Origin: Litsea cubeba
Taxonomy: Eukaryota; Streptophyta; Magnoliopsida; Laurales; Lauraceae
Assembly: GCA_012931725.1 (NCBI GenBank)
Contig: CM022951.1
Coordinates: 36,010,805 to 36,074,804, forward strand
Length of the DNA: 64,000 nt
Reading direction: 5' to 3'
Shown here: one piece after another, positions 10,725 through 20,301 of the stretch
How positions within the stretch are numbered: position 1 is the first letter of the stretch
How the letters are laid out: each line of letters opens with the position of its first letter
Notes under the pieces: generated by a model
Databases searched by the model: none
What the model was told of the DNA's origin: nothing
Seen by the model: the letters and a program-made list of their open reading frames with translations, nothing else
Program-made: the position numbers and the translations under genes

Positions 10725-13233
10725 CTTCACCGACGGTCTCTTCTTCTCGGCTTCTCTTCTCCGGAGGCTCGTCAGCATCCACTGGCACATCCTCATTGAT
10801 GGTAAGAGGAACTTCCAAGTTAGGAGAGTCCTCATGCTGCTCCTTGCTGCTATGATGACTCCTCCTCCTCTTACCTCCGCGGGCTCGCTTCTTAGAAGAA
10901 CCTACCCCGCTGTCAGAGTCAGGTTTCCCACTTGACTCATCACTGGATGGTCTGCTCTTGCCAGTAGACTCCACGGAAGCTTGCCTCTGCGCCGCTTGCA
11001 TCCAAGCGCCAAGTTCGGCTTCCTCCTGTTCTAGCTGCTCCAAAGCCTCGTCAGGTATTTCTCGAACAGCTTCAGAACCGATGACGCCCTGGTCACCGAG
11101 AAAGCCTATCTTGTGCTTCTCTCCAGAAAGGAAGGCCCAAACTTCCTCTCGCCGGATGCCATCCGACTTTCCAAGGCCCTTTCCAGATGCCAGCTTCACA
11201 TCAAGCTCCTTCCTGGAAAGTCCCCGATATGCCGAGAAGCTCTCCGCGAACCACTTCGCAAAGCCGGCAGTCCGGGAAGTCAGCAACACAGGATAAGAAA
11301 TCATGGCTATAGTGTCTTCAGCACTATAAAAAGCCCATGCATTTCTCCCGTCCTGTAAGCCTCCAAAGCGCTTCACCATGCTTGAAGGCGCTCCAACAAC
11401 GCCTTGAGAAAAGCCAAGCTGCAAAGCAAAGCGAGAAGGTACATACGGCTGGATGTCGACGAAAAGGTGTCTACGGTACACCATCGTGCCGACACGTATG
11501 CTGAAAAGCCACTCTCTCTCTGCATTTGTCAAGGAATAATGCCTTCCCGACCCCCGCCCTGGTAGAGTCTCGGGAGGCACCAAAATCAAAAGCCTTCTTC
11601 CGCAACTCCGGAGAAAGCTTTACTGACGATTGCCCCATCTCGACGTCCCTGAACCGTCGGATCCTCATACGGGCAAACAAAAGTGATTCAGACACGGCTT
11701 TGCCCTTAGCCAGTCGAATCATCAGAGGATCATCATCCTGTGCAGCACCCAGCCGATGGAAGCCAGGACAGTGGTATACATACCACGAATAAAAGATATG
11801 GGCTGAAAATACCCTATTCATGGGAAGCCCAAGCCGAACCAGAAAAGCAGCAGCCTGCAGTTCGGTACACAGGTAGGAGTAAAGAGCAGGCACCAAAGCA
11901 AGCTGCTCTCCAAACGCCATCTGACAAGCCGGGAAAATACAATGCGGCCTGATGTGCGTTCCATCTCCTCCAGCAAATACAGCCTCACCAAGCCAATAAG
12001 TGAGGTAAACAGCGAGATCTCTCCGCAGTGCAATGTCAGGACATATGGCGTTTGTGCTTGCACAGAAATCTCTCAACTCTTCTTGCATGGCCAAGATCTT
12101 CTTTGAACTTGGATCCTGAGCTCCAGCTTCCTGGGTCATGCTATCAGAAGGCTCCCTACTATCAAAGAAGTTGGGGAATGAAGAGCAAAAACTCTTCCAA
12201 CTGCTGGATCTAACTTTCGAACCCCCCTTCTCCTTCAAAAAATCATAGAAGGCGACGAGCTGAAAGTATAGAAGCCTGAACTCCTCAGACTGCCCCTCGA
12301 GGACGCTGTCAATCGGCATAAACTCCTCATAGAGTTTGCCGAGGATGGGCAATCCGGTAATGGCGCTCAACTCCTTCAAAGAAAAACCAATCTCACCATT
12401 CGTCACAACGAAGGTATTGGTTTGAGGGAGGAACGACTCCAGCATAGCCATGAAGGCCTCGTCGGAAAAGATCACGGTCTCCCCAAAAGCGCGGACCGCA
12501 TCAAAAATCCCGGCTTCCTTCAAAACGGCGCCACCAATCAGCAGGACGCGATCAGTCCACGACTTCCACTCGGAGTCAGCATTGAAACGACCTCGAAGTC
12601 GAAAAGGCTTGATCCAATTGCTGCCGTCACCGCTGAAAATACCAAGGCCCACCGGTCTCAAATCGACCGACGGATAATCAGAGCCCTGGTAGCCGCTGGA
12701 TGGCATCAACAAGTCCATGTCAACAGGCGACCTCTCCGTATATCCAGGAGAACCGCCGACAAAAACCCCGGTCTTGATTACATTTGTCCTTCTCACCCAA
12801 CTTGGAGGATCTTCCCTCTTAGGGCACGTGGGGGCAAGGCTCAGAATCGAGACGGTGCGATCAAACATCGACCGGGTAGTAACAGTCTTCTTCTCACCAT
12901 TTGCTGTGAAGGAAAACTGAAAAGATCTCCTCTGGTATGTAATGTCGTCAGGGACTGCATCACCAAAGAAGAAGGTAGGCTTGGGCAAAATGCTCTGATC
13001 TTCCATCAGCCATGGACGACTGCTTACCATGATCTTATAGAATTCCTCTCCCTTGAGAGTGATCAGTCGCTGCCTCATCTCATCTCTGTTGAGGGAGTCG
13101 CACTCTTCCAGGTTTCTTTCAACATACTGGACCTTCTCGAAAGCCTGCTGAACGGCCGGATTAGAGGATCTAGAAGACCGACGAGGTACGCTTGTAGCAG
13201 GCTCTTTACCCTTGTTCGCTCTGGAGGAACCAC
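10725..13233 (-). CDS. Exon 2 of antisense gene, plant mobile domain, TatA
   Basis: The largest exon. It is open from the acceptor at 13233 through the whole mobile domain to one frameshift near 11545, and then open in the next frame to the donor at 10725 (GAAG|GTATGATT). The upstream frame runs to a stop at 11471 and the downstream frame covers 11589..10666, so they overlap around the break. The acceptor is TTTTCAG|GTGGTTCC. About 836 codons were present before the extra base. The mobile-domain half is the best preserved of the three copies in the window. Confidence 0.85.
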
Positions 13234-14037
13234 CTGAAAAGGATGGAAAAGAAAAAGATCAAACATCAAAATGACAGAATCTCGCTAAAAAAAAAATCTG
13301 GCGAAATTTTGACATGATGACGGGGCAATTCCGAAGAAAAGGAACTATCCCGAAAGAAATAGAAAGCTTGAAGATGGGCTCAACATCGCTGCGAGCTCCG
13401 AAACTCCAAACTTTTGAAACCTAAAAGTCTCCGCAAAATCAGGAAGGGCTCAACATCACTGCGAGCTCCAAGTTCCGAAATTGCAAACACTTTCAGGTAT
13501 GCAATCACATCATGCTACAAGTTTAATTTACAAATTAAAGGCATGCATGAACATCTAGATTTGCGAAAAAAAAAATGCATTATCATGATGAGCAAAAAAA
13601 AAAAGAAAAGAAAAGAAACTTTCTCAAAAAAAAAAAGGGGAAAGAAAACAAAAAAAGGAAAGAAAAGAAACTTTCTCTAAAAAAAAAAGGGAGGAGAAAG
13701 AAAACAAAAAAGAAACGAAACTCTCTCAAAAAAAAAAAGGGGAAGAAAAAAAAAAGAAGAAAAAAAAAAGGAGGGGGCTGGCCCACAGGCCGTGGCCCAC
13801 AGGCCACGTGGCCGTACGGCCAGATCCGTACGGATCTGTCCGTACGGCCCACACAATAAAAAAAAAAACATGAAAAAAAAAAGAAAGAAAAGAAAGCAAA
13901 AAAAAAAACGTGTGAGAAAAAAAAAAGAGGCAAACACGTGAACAAAAAAAAAAGAAAAGAAAAAGAAAGAAACAAAAAAAAGAAGAAAGAACTTTTTTTT
14001 TTCTACAATGGAGTTTTCTTGAAAAAGAAGAACTTAC
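13234..14037 (-). other. Intron 1 of antisense gene, TatA (804 bp, purine-rich with GC palindrome core)
   Basis: Donor GTAAGTT follows the ATGGCTTCAA mini-exon at 14038..14047; the acceptor is at 13234..13236 (CAG). On the + strand 13565..13780 and 13858..13990 are nearly pure A/G. Between them is a chain of palindromes: GGCCACGTGGCC (13802..13813), GGCCGTACGGCC (13810..13821) and AGATCCGTACGGATCT (13822..13837). TatC intron 1 keeps a shorter form at about 60033..60070. Many long apparent ORFs here are low-complexity artefacts. Confidence 0.75.
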
Positions 14038-14169
14038 TTGAAGCCATTGATGGAGAAGAAGAAGAAAACTCTTGAAGATCTTGAAGAAGAAAAACTCTTG
14101 GTCTTGAAGCCCTCTTGAGATTATTGCAAAAGAAAGTAATAAGAGCAAGAGATCCAACCTTCTCCTTGC

Positions 14170-14176
14170 TTTTATA
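14170..14176 (-). promoter_or_regulatory. TATA box of antisense gene, TatA
   Basis: CCTCTATAAAAGCAAGG on the - strand, 129 bp before the ATG at 14047. TatC has CTATAAAATCC 128 bp before its ATG. The predicted leader has no upstream ATG and is CT-rich, as in many plant 5' leaders. Confidence 0.7.
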
Positions 14177-14234
14177 GAGGAGAGCAAACCAAAGAAGGAA
14201 AGAAGAAAGAGGTAAGTATTACTAATTAGTAACC

Positions 14235-14565
14235 TTACCAAAAGAAAGAGATTAGAAAGATATCTTGAGATATCCTATCCCAAAATAAAGGGATATTGAG
14301 AGATTTTCTCCTAAAATCAATCTATGACGGATTCTTTCCCAAAAGAAAGATATCTTGAGATATCCTATCCCAAAATAAAGGGATCTTGAGAGATTTTCTC
14401 CCAAAAATCAATCTATGACGGATTCTTTCCCAAAAGAAAGATATCTTGAGATATTCTATCCCAAAATAAAGGGATCATGAGAGATTCTCTCCAAGTAAAG
14501 ATATTCTTAGATATTCTCTATCCAAATGAGATATTTCGGATATTCTTTACAAAAATGACACCATA
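14235..14565 (-). repeat. ~107-bp tandem repeats upstream of antisense TATA, TatA
   Basis: About three units, each with AGATATCTTGAGATATCC, then CCCAAAATAAAGGGAT, then GAGAGATTTTCTCC. They lie 60 to 390 bp upstream of the antisense TATA box and so in its likely promoter. TatC keeps the same kind of array at 59405..59650. Confidence 0.75.
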
Positions 14566-14640
14566 TGAGATCTAAGCCATTTCAAAAGCTTAAGGTCCCA
14601 TGGGTTAGCCCATATGAGCCAGGTTTGACCACCTAGGCAC

Positions 14641-14669
<29 letters not shown>
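14641..14669 (+). repeat. Poly(A) run of 29
   Basis: Uninterrupted A tract within TatA, between the antisense promoter repeats and the hairpin array. Likely slippage-prone. Confidence 0.9.
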
Positions 14670-14679
<10 letters not shown>

Positions 14680-14876
14680 TTTTTGGGCTTTTAGTCAAAG
14701 AGAAATCCCTCTTACCAAGAGCATATAAAAATGGTTCCATGCCTCTTTTGAGTTGATTGGACCATACATAAGAAATTCCAAGCCCATGAGCTTCCAAAAA
14801 TCAAACCATCCAGCCTCATCTACCAAATTGAGCCAAAATCTTGAAATTGACATTTCACAAAAATCAAACCAAATCC

Positions 14877-15110
14877 TGGTCCCCTAACCTGCCACATACA
14901 GCCTGTTAGGTCACAAGACCAAAACCAAAAACCAAAACCTGATCCCCTAACTTGCCACATACAGCCTGTTAGGTCACAAGATCAAAACCAAAATTGATCC
15001 CCCAACATTCCACATACAGCTTGTTGGGTCACACGATCAAAACCAAACCCGACCCCCTAACCTGCCATATATAGCCTGTTAGGTCACAAGGTCAAAACCC
15101 AAAATCCACA
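14877..15110 (+). repeat. Four tandem hairpin repeats upstream of the 3' LTR, TatA
   Basis: Units of about 55 to 60 bp. Each has CCTAAC, a conserved 16-nt middle containing CCACATACAGC (CCATATATAGC in the fourth), then GTTAGG. In the third unit both stem arms change together (CCCAAC and GTTGGG). TatC has four matching units at about 58900..59107. In the genomic RNA they would sit just before the polypurine tract. Confidence 0.85.
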
Positions 15111-15312
15111 TCCCAGATGTCATCTTCAAAACTTTGCCTTGAGATGGTACGTGATCCCTTTCACCATCATAAAATTCCCCTGGAAGCTCAAAAGGCTACA
15201 AATACCAAAAAGAAAGACTGCTCAAAGACTCTTGGTCAAGTCACAGGCTCTCCTTCAAAAAATCTCTTCGAGGCACATCGACTACAAAAGTTAAGCAACT
15301 CGCCGCTGTACC
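15111..15312 (+). other. TatA 3' untranslated region
   Basis: No gene seen beyond short chance ORFs. Similar sequence in TatC at about 58680..58880 (reversed). Confidence 0.6.
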
Positions 15313-15325
15313 TCGAGGGGGCATT
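15313..15325 (+). promoter_or_regulatory. Polypurine tract, TatA
   Basis: CGAGGGGGCATT directly precedes the LTR start TGTTGACACC. It would prime plus-strand DNA synthesis. The same junction is seen in TatC (LTR start at 58665). Confidence 0.8.
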
Positions 15326-16051
15326 TGTTGACACCAAAAATGTCACTTTGCCTTTCCAAGATCCAAAGAGCTACATGAAGTCGCAACCTGCCATAAATAG
15401 GCAATGCTGCTTCCAAAAATCAAATCTTGTCAGAATCAAACAAAAACTGCAAGATTCATCCAGACAGCCAAAAGAGGAGTACACAAGAAGTTTCAAGCCA
15501 TTTCAAGATCATTTGGCCTAACTTCGCTTCTCCAACAGCCAAATCAAGCATCTCGGCGGTAAAGCTCTCCGGGACCATGGTTTCCAAGACAGAACCTATG
15601 GATCATCTTAAAATGACTCCAATAGGTTCCCTGTCAAATTTCAAGTCAATCGGACATCGGTTGACCGCACATCAAACCGCGACATCTTCATCGCGACAAA
15701 AAGCAAGTCTACAGGTGATAGGACCCCAAACGGCTTCAAAACTCAAACAAAAGCCTATGGTTGGTCTTATTTATTGCTCAGCAGGCTTCACACCAAATTT
15801 CAGGTCATTCCGACATCGTTTGACCCAGTTTCAGCATTTGACAGAAAATCGGCAGCTCTGCGCGACAAAGTCTTCGGCTTTCTCAGGAAATTGGAAACTT
15901 TGCAAAATAAAATGCAAGGATTCTCATCAGGTTTCCTACAAAGAAATCAGGCCAATAAATGATCAAAATGTCAAAGAAAAGTACAGAAGAAAAAAGAATA
16001 AAAAAAGAGCAAAAACGGACGCAAAACGGGACCAGAAAGGGGGAAAACCCC

Positions 16052-16099
16052 CCCAGGGTCGCAGGCCCCTGCGACCCTGGGCCAGGGTCGCCGGCGACC
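16052..16099 (+). promoter_or_regulatory. GC palindromes in Tat U3
   Basis: A perfect dyad with 14-bp arms and a 2-bp centre (16052..16081; arms contain GGGTCGCAGG and CCTGCGACCC) is followed by GGTCGCCGGCGACC at 16086..16099. The second palindrome is kept in TatB (19955..19976, extended by CCATGG on both sides) and in TatC (57699..57712). Confidence 0.8.
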
Positions 16100-16777
16100 A
16101 TGGACCCCGGGGTCGCCGGGAAAGCCCCGGAAACCCCGGTTTTCGCCGTTTTTTTCGCGATTCGAGAGCCCAGCCTCTGGTACTTTCCAAAATTCATGCT
16201 TTTGAGACACCAAGTCCTCTGATATCCGTCCAAAACACGGGTAAAACATCAAGAGTATCGAAGACAGTATTGATCGCCACCCGGTCAACCAAAAAAAGTG
16301 TGCTTTCCACCCGACCGATCGAGAAATCGACAAGACAGATGGCACCGACCTGCTGTTGGCAACAAACACCTGAAATTACATGGTCATCTGATGTCGATCT
16401 ACATGAAGATCCATCGATGATCATCGACAGAAGAATTCCAAAAGACGTGGCACGGCCCGCGACTCTTCAGCTGCTCGGCGACCACTTAATGCGATTAATT
16501 GACTAGCTTTATTACAGTCATTAATCCATTTCTTTGGACGGCCCAATCAGAAGCAAGCATTTGGGAGTTACAAGTCAAGAGATTCATGGCATTTAACCCA
16601 TGAAACTCCTCCCATCATGGCGATTAAAGGCGATTAAATGCCCTCAATCTCCTCCGGCCAATCAGAAGCCAAGAAAAAGGAGTTACAAAATAAACAATTC
16701 AATTTTGTAACTCCTCCCATTATGTGGCTTAATGACATTAAAAGCCCATAAGCTCTCCTAAATGGCTACCAAGAGCC

Positions 16778-16785
16778 TATAAATA
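16778..16785 (+). promoter_or_regulatory. LTR TATA box, TatA
   Basis: CCTATAAATAGGAGAGC. The same motif, reversed, is in TatB (near 19275) and TatC (near 57015). It would drive the gag-pol RNA from the 5' LTR copy. Confidence 0.75.
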
Positions 16786-17283
16786 GGAGAGCACTCCAAA
16801 GGAATCCAGATCGGGAAAAAAACACAACAAACATCAGACAGCAGTCAGAAATCCAGAGAAAAGAAAAAGAGAGAAAACTCTGCGGAAGTTCTACACCGGC
16901 CACCGCAACAAGGTGACAAAAGTCCATTGGGGGGTACCCCCCCCAAGGTCCTTGCCTTCTCCTCCTGCCTCCAATGGCTTAGATGTGGCTTTTCAGCCCG
17001 TCTACTCGGTTTTTTATTGGACATAGGACCTTCCTTTGGTCTTTGTCTTCTAAAAACCTGAGGTTATAGCCAAGCCAAGCGAATCAATAGCATCCTCTGT
17101 TCTCATCTGCATGGATGATGGCGAAGCCCACATATGGCTTGCGACCGTCAATCTAAACGAGTCCCCCACAATCTCCTGAGAAGTTAGATCCTCCTTTTCT
17201 TGCTTTTCATTGTAGTTTGTATTTTTTTTAAAAGAGACAAAAATCACAATTCTTGTCTTTCATTGTTGATAAGGATTGTAAAT

Positions 17284-17373
17284 CGGCTATAAACGCCAAA
17301 ATCGGCTATAAACGCCAAAGTTGGCTATAAACGCCAAAAATCGGCTATAAACGCCAAAATCGGCTATAAATGC
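17284..17373 (+). repeat. Five GGCTATAAACGCC units in TatA LTR
   Basis: Period about 18 to 19 bp: four units with CGCC and the last with TGCC. Each unit contains TATAAA flanked by GGC and GCC. TatB keeps five units at about 18675..18775 reversed. The unit closely resembles internal array 2. Confidence 0.9.
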
Positions 17374-17655
17374 CAAAAAAATCGCCTTTCACGGCAAATC
17401 AAGAAAATGTCTCTTTTCTTAAATATATGTGCAATGGAAAACTTGAAAGAAGTTGATTTCCTTTTTACTTGCGAAGGTTGATCTCCGGATCACCACTTGC
17501 AATTCCAAGTAAAATAGAAAATCTGGCACACCCACAAAAAAAGAAATGTTGATGCACGCCCTTTTGCCCCCCGGTTACGAAAGGGTCGGAACCAAACGGA
17601 CTCCCACGTCCGCCGACCTCGGTAGGAACCCGGGCATCGGGAGCGCGGTCCATCA

Positions 17656-18350
17656 ATCGGTACCTATCCAATTAACTTTTAATCGGAATTGGTGCGCACT
17701 TACCAATGGTAAATCCATTAATTGGCACAAGGGGATAATGATGATAGATTCTATCTTGACCATTGAATGTTCTCATAGTCCTACTACCACGTACCCAAGA
17801 CACCGAGGTGCTGACCTATAATTGGCCTCACTCATTAGTGGCTCAAAGCAAATAATAGATAGAAACTTGAGTTCATTAATGTCTCAGGATTATGAGCCTA
17901 TTGCTAGGGAATTATGAGAGCAGACATTAAAGTAAAGACAATATTTATAAGTTGCTTCTCATGGTCCTTCAATACATCCAATGTACCAGCACTATGATTT
18001 AGAATCTTACATTTTGATGATCGATACAAATCACACTATCTTATAGTGATCAAAGTGTTGCAACCTTGTCAGATGAGATGCCCAATCTTATCACTGGTTG
18101 TGAAGATATTTAAGTATAAGATTTGCTATACATGTATCATGTATGTGGATCTCATCCATACACATGTATTACATCTAGTATATTGTGGACTCCAGTTCAT
18201 CTCATGAACCATCTGTCATTTGTATTGGTTATGTGCAAGAAAGTAATAAAACACCATTCATCTCATGAAAAGAAAACATGATTATATTGATAAATAAAGA
18301 AATGAATCAATTTGTTACATCATCTAATAGATCGAGACCATATAATCTAA
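17656..18350 (+). repeat. 3' fragment of a copia-type LTR between TatA and TatB
   Basis: Matches the 3' ~700 bp of the solo LTR at 24045..25871 (from about 25165 onward), with many small differences. It starts right at the TatA LTR end, so TatA probably inserted into this LTR and its 5' part lies beyond TatA. The 3' end, expected near ATCTAATA, is decayed. Confidence 0.75.
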
Positions 18351-18368
18351 TATATATAGCAGGGCTCT

Positions 18369-18399
18369 CCTAAGCTGACGCTTAACTTATCCTAAGCTG
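18369..18399 (+). other. Direct repeat at TatB 3' junction
   Basis: TCCTAAGCTG occurs twice, separated by 11 bp, immediately before the TatB LTR end (TGATGGACC at 18400). It may be filler or slippage at an insertion or repair junction. Confidence 0.6.
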
Positions 18400-20301
18400 T
18401 GATGGACCGCGCATTCCTAGCTCGGTGCTACCGAGGTCGGCTGACATGGGAGTTCGTTTGATCCAACCCTTTCACGACCGGGGGGTAGGAGTGGGTATCA
18501 ACATTTTTTTTGTGTGGGTGTGCCAGATTTTCTATTTTACTTGGAATTGCAAGTGGTGATCCGGAGATCGACCTTCGCAAGTAAAAAGGAAATCAACTTC
18601 TTTCAAGCTTTCCATTGCACTTGTATTTAAGAAAAGAGACATTTTCTTGATTTGCCGTGAAAGGCGATTTTTTTGGCATTTATAGCCGATTTTTGGCGTT
18701 TATAGTCGATTTTGGCATTTATAGCCGATTTTTGGCATTTATAGCCGATTTTGGCGTTTATAGCCGATTTACAATTCTTATCAATAATGAAAGACAAGAG
18801 TTTTGATTTTTTTCTCTTTTAAAAAAATACAAACTATAATGAAAAGCAAGAAAAGGAGGATCTAACTTTTCAGAAGATTGTGGGGGACTCGTTCAGATTG
18901 ACAGTCACAAGCCATATGTGGACTTCGCTATCATCCATGCAGTTGAGAACAGAAGATGCTCTTGATTCGCTTGGCTTGGCTATAACCTCAGATTTTTAGA
19001 GGACAAATGGAGGTCGTATGTCCAATAAAAAGCTAAGTAGACGGACTGAAAAGTCATGTCTAAGCCATTGGAGACAGAAGGAGAAGGCAAGGACCTTGGG
19101 GTGGTACCCCCGAAGGGACTTTTGTCACCTTGTAGCGGTGGCCGGTGCAGAACTTTCGCAGAGTTTTCTTTCTTTCTTTCCCTGGATTTTCTTTTCTTGG
19201 AAGCTGATCTGATTCTGATCTCTGGGAGTTGTTTGATTTTTTCTATATCTGAAATTCTTTGGAATGCTCTCCTATTTATAGGCTTTAGGTAGCCATTTAG
19301 GAGAGTTTATGGGCTTTAATCATCATTAAGCCGCATAATGGGAGGAGTTACAAAGTTTAATTCCTTTATTTCGTAACTCCTGGACATTGGCTTCTGATTG
19401 GCTGGTGGAGATTGAGGGCATTTAATCGACTTTAATCGCCATGATGGGAGGAGTTTCATGGGTTAAATGCCATGAATCAATTGACTTGTAACTCCCAGAT
19501 GTTTGCTTATGATTGAGCCGTCCAAAGAAATGAATTAATGATTGCAATAAAGCTAGCCAATTAATTGCATTAAGTGGTCGCCGAGCAGTTGAAGAGTCGC
19601 GGGCCGTGCCGCGTCTTTTGGGATTCTTCTGGTGATGATCATCGATGGATCTTCATGTAGATAGACATCGGATGACCATGTAACTTCAGGTATTGGTTGC
19701 CAACAGCGGGTCGGCGCCATCTATCCTGTCGATTTCTCGATCGGTCGGGTAGAAAGCACACTTTTTTGGTTGACTGGTTGGCGATCAATGTTGATTTTGA
19801 TACTCTTGATGATTGACCCATGATTTTGACGGATGTCAAAGGATTTGGCACCTCAAACCTATGAATTTTGGAAATTCTCATGAGTTGGAAGCTTCGATCG
19901 CGAAAAATGATGAAAAACGGGGGCTATCCAGGGTGAACCCAGCGATTCTGTTCTCCATGGTCGCCGGCGACCATGGGCCAGGGACCTTGGGGGGATTTCC
20001 CCCTTTGGTCCCCATTTTGCGGCCGTTTTTATGTTTTCACGTAGAGCTGCCGATTTTCCGTCAGAAGCTGAAACTGGGTCAAACGATATTGGAATGACCT
20101 GAAATTTGGGGTGAAGCCTTCTGAGCAATAAATAAGACCAACCATAGGCTTTCTTTCAGTTTTGAAGCTATTTGAGGTCCTATCGCCAGTAGACTTAATT
20201 TTATCGCGAGGAAGATGTGGCGCCTCGATGTATGGTCAACCGATGTCTTATTGACTTGAAATTTGACAGGGAACCTATTGGAGTCATTTTAAGATGATCC
20301 A
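18400..20301 (-). repeat. TatB 3' LTR, truncated
   Basis: Matches TatA LTR from its 3' end inward: GGTCCATCA end, GGCTATAAA-type array, TATA box near 19275, and the GGTCGCCGGCGACC palindrome within 19955..19976. It stops at 20301, where it is fused to the antisense gene, so the first several hundred bp of the LTR and its start are missing. Confidence 0.8.

Larger units (their letters stand above)
9320..14047 (-). pseudogene. Antisense spliced plant-mobile-domain gene, TatA (near-intact, 4 frameshifts)
   Basis: Opposite in sense to gag-pol. Coding exons read on the - strand: 14047..14038 (ATGGCTTCAA), 13233..10725, 10625..10512, 10443..10333 and 10257..9320. All four introns are GT-AG and phase 1. 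The joined gene is about 1,225 codons. Exon 2 starts MASSGSSR across the junction. A plant mobile domain (PF10536-type) covers about residues 250..490, with TNTFVVTNGEIGFSLKEL near 275, GLPILGKLYEEFMP, and YLTYWLGEAVFAGGDG near 413. Later come a basic stretch (KKRARGGKRRRSHH), acidic mini-exons and a coiled-coil-like C-terminus (ILDREVDEARKRLEHLQAQV). Exon 2 is 2,509 bp, one base over a multiple of three, matching one visible extra G near 11545. Three more single-base breaks lie in exon 5 (near 9870, 9780 and 9530). Function is unknown. Host proteins with this domain act in transposon silencing. Confidence 0.82.
1..17655 (+). mobile_element. TatA: Tat-type Ty3/gypsy retrotransposon, 5' end outside window
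   Basis: Order on the + strand is repeat-rich leader, gag, reverse transcriptase, a catalytically poor RNase H, a second RNase H, integrase, repeat arrays, an antisense gene, a hairpin array, polypurine tract and 3' LTR. A second RNase H after the first, a gag zinc motif of the C-x2-H-x4-H-x4-C kind, and a long region with an antisense ORF between pol and the 3' LTR are known marks of the Tat lineage. The 5' LTR must lie before position 1. The protease and the front of reverse transcriptase are deleted near 4830, and pol has several frameshifts, so the copy is not autonomous. The 3' end abuts a copia LTR fragment, suggesting TatA inserted into that older LTR. Confidence 0.9.
15326..17655 (+). 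repeat. TatA 3' LTR (2,330 bp)
   Basis: Starts TGTTGACACC after the polypurine tract. The end is placed at GGTCCATCA (17655), because TatA and TatB match up to there and diverge beyond it, and because GGTCCATCA is an imperfect inverted match to the start. The U3 has a GC-rich palindrome region (16052..16160). A TATA box lies at 16778, and a five-unit GGCTATAAACGCC array follows in the R-U5 part. The alternative end near 17548 (after CACACCCACA) cannot be excluded, since I saw no tRNA primer site to fix it. Confidence 0.75.

Noticed and set aside
13565..14000. Long Phe- or Lys-rich ORFs on both strands
   Set aside because: Products of purine/pyrimidine-rich low-complexity DNA inside an intron.
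17284..17373. Regularly spaced short repeats resembling a CRISPR array
   Set aside because: Spacers are 4 to 6 bp and A-rich, the context is a plant LTR, and no cas gene is possible here.
17548..17655. TatA LTR end at CACACCCACA and a primer site at GTTGATGCACGC
   Set aside because: No plant tRNA 3' end that I know fits; identity between TatA and TatB continues to 17655, so the later end is preferred, though not proved.
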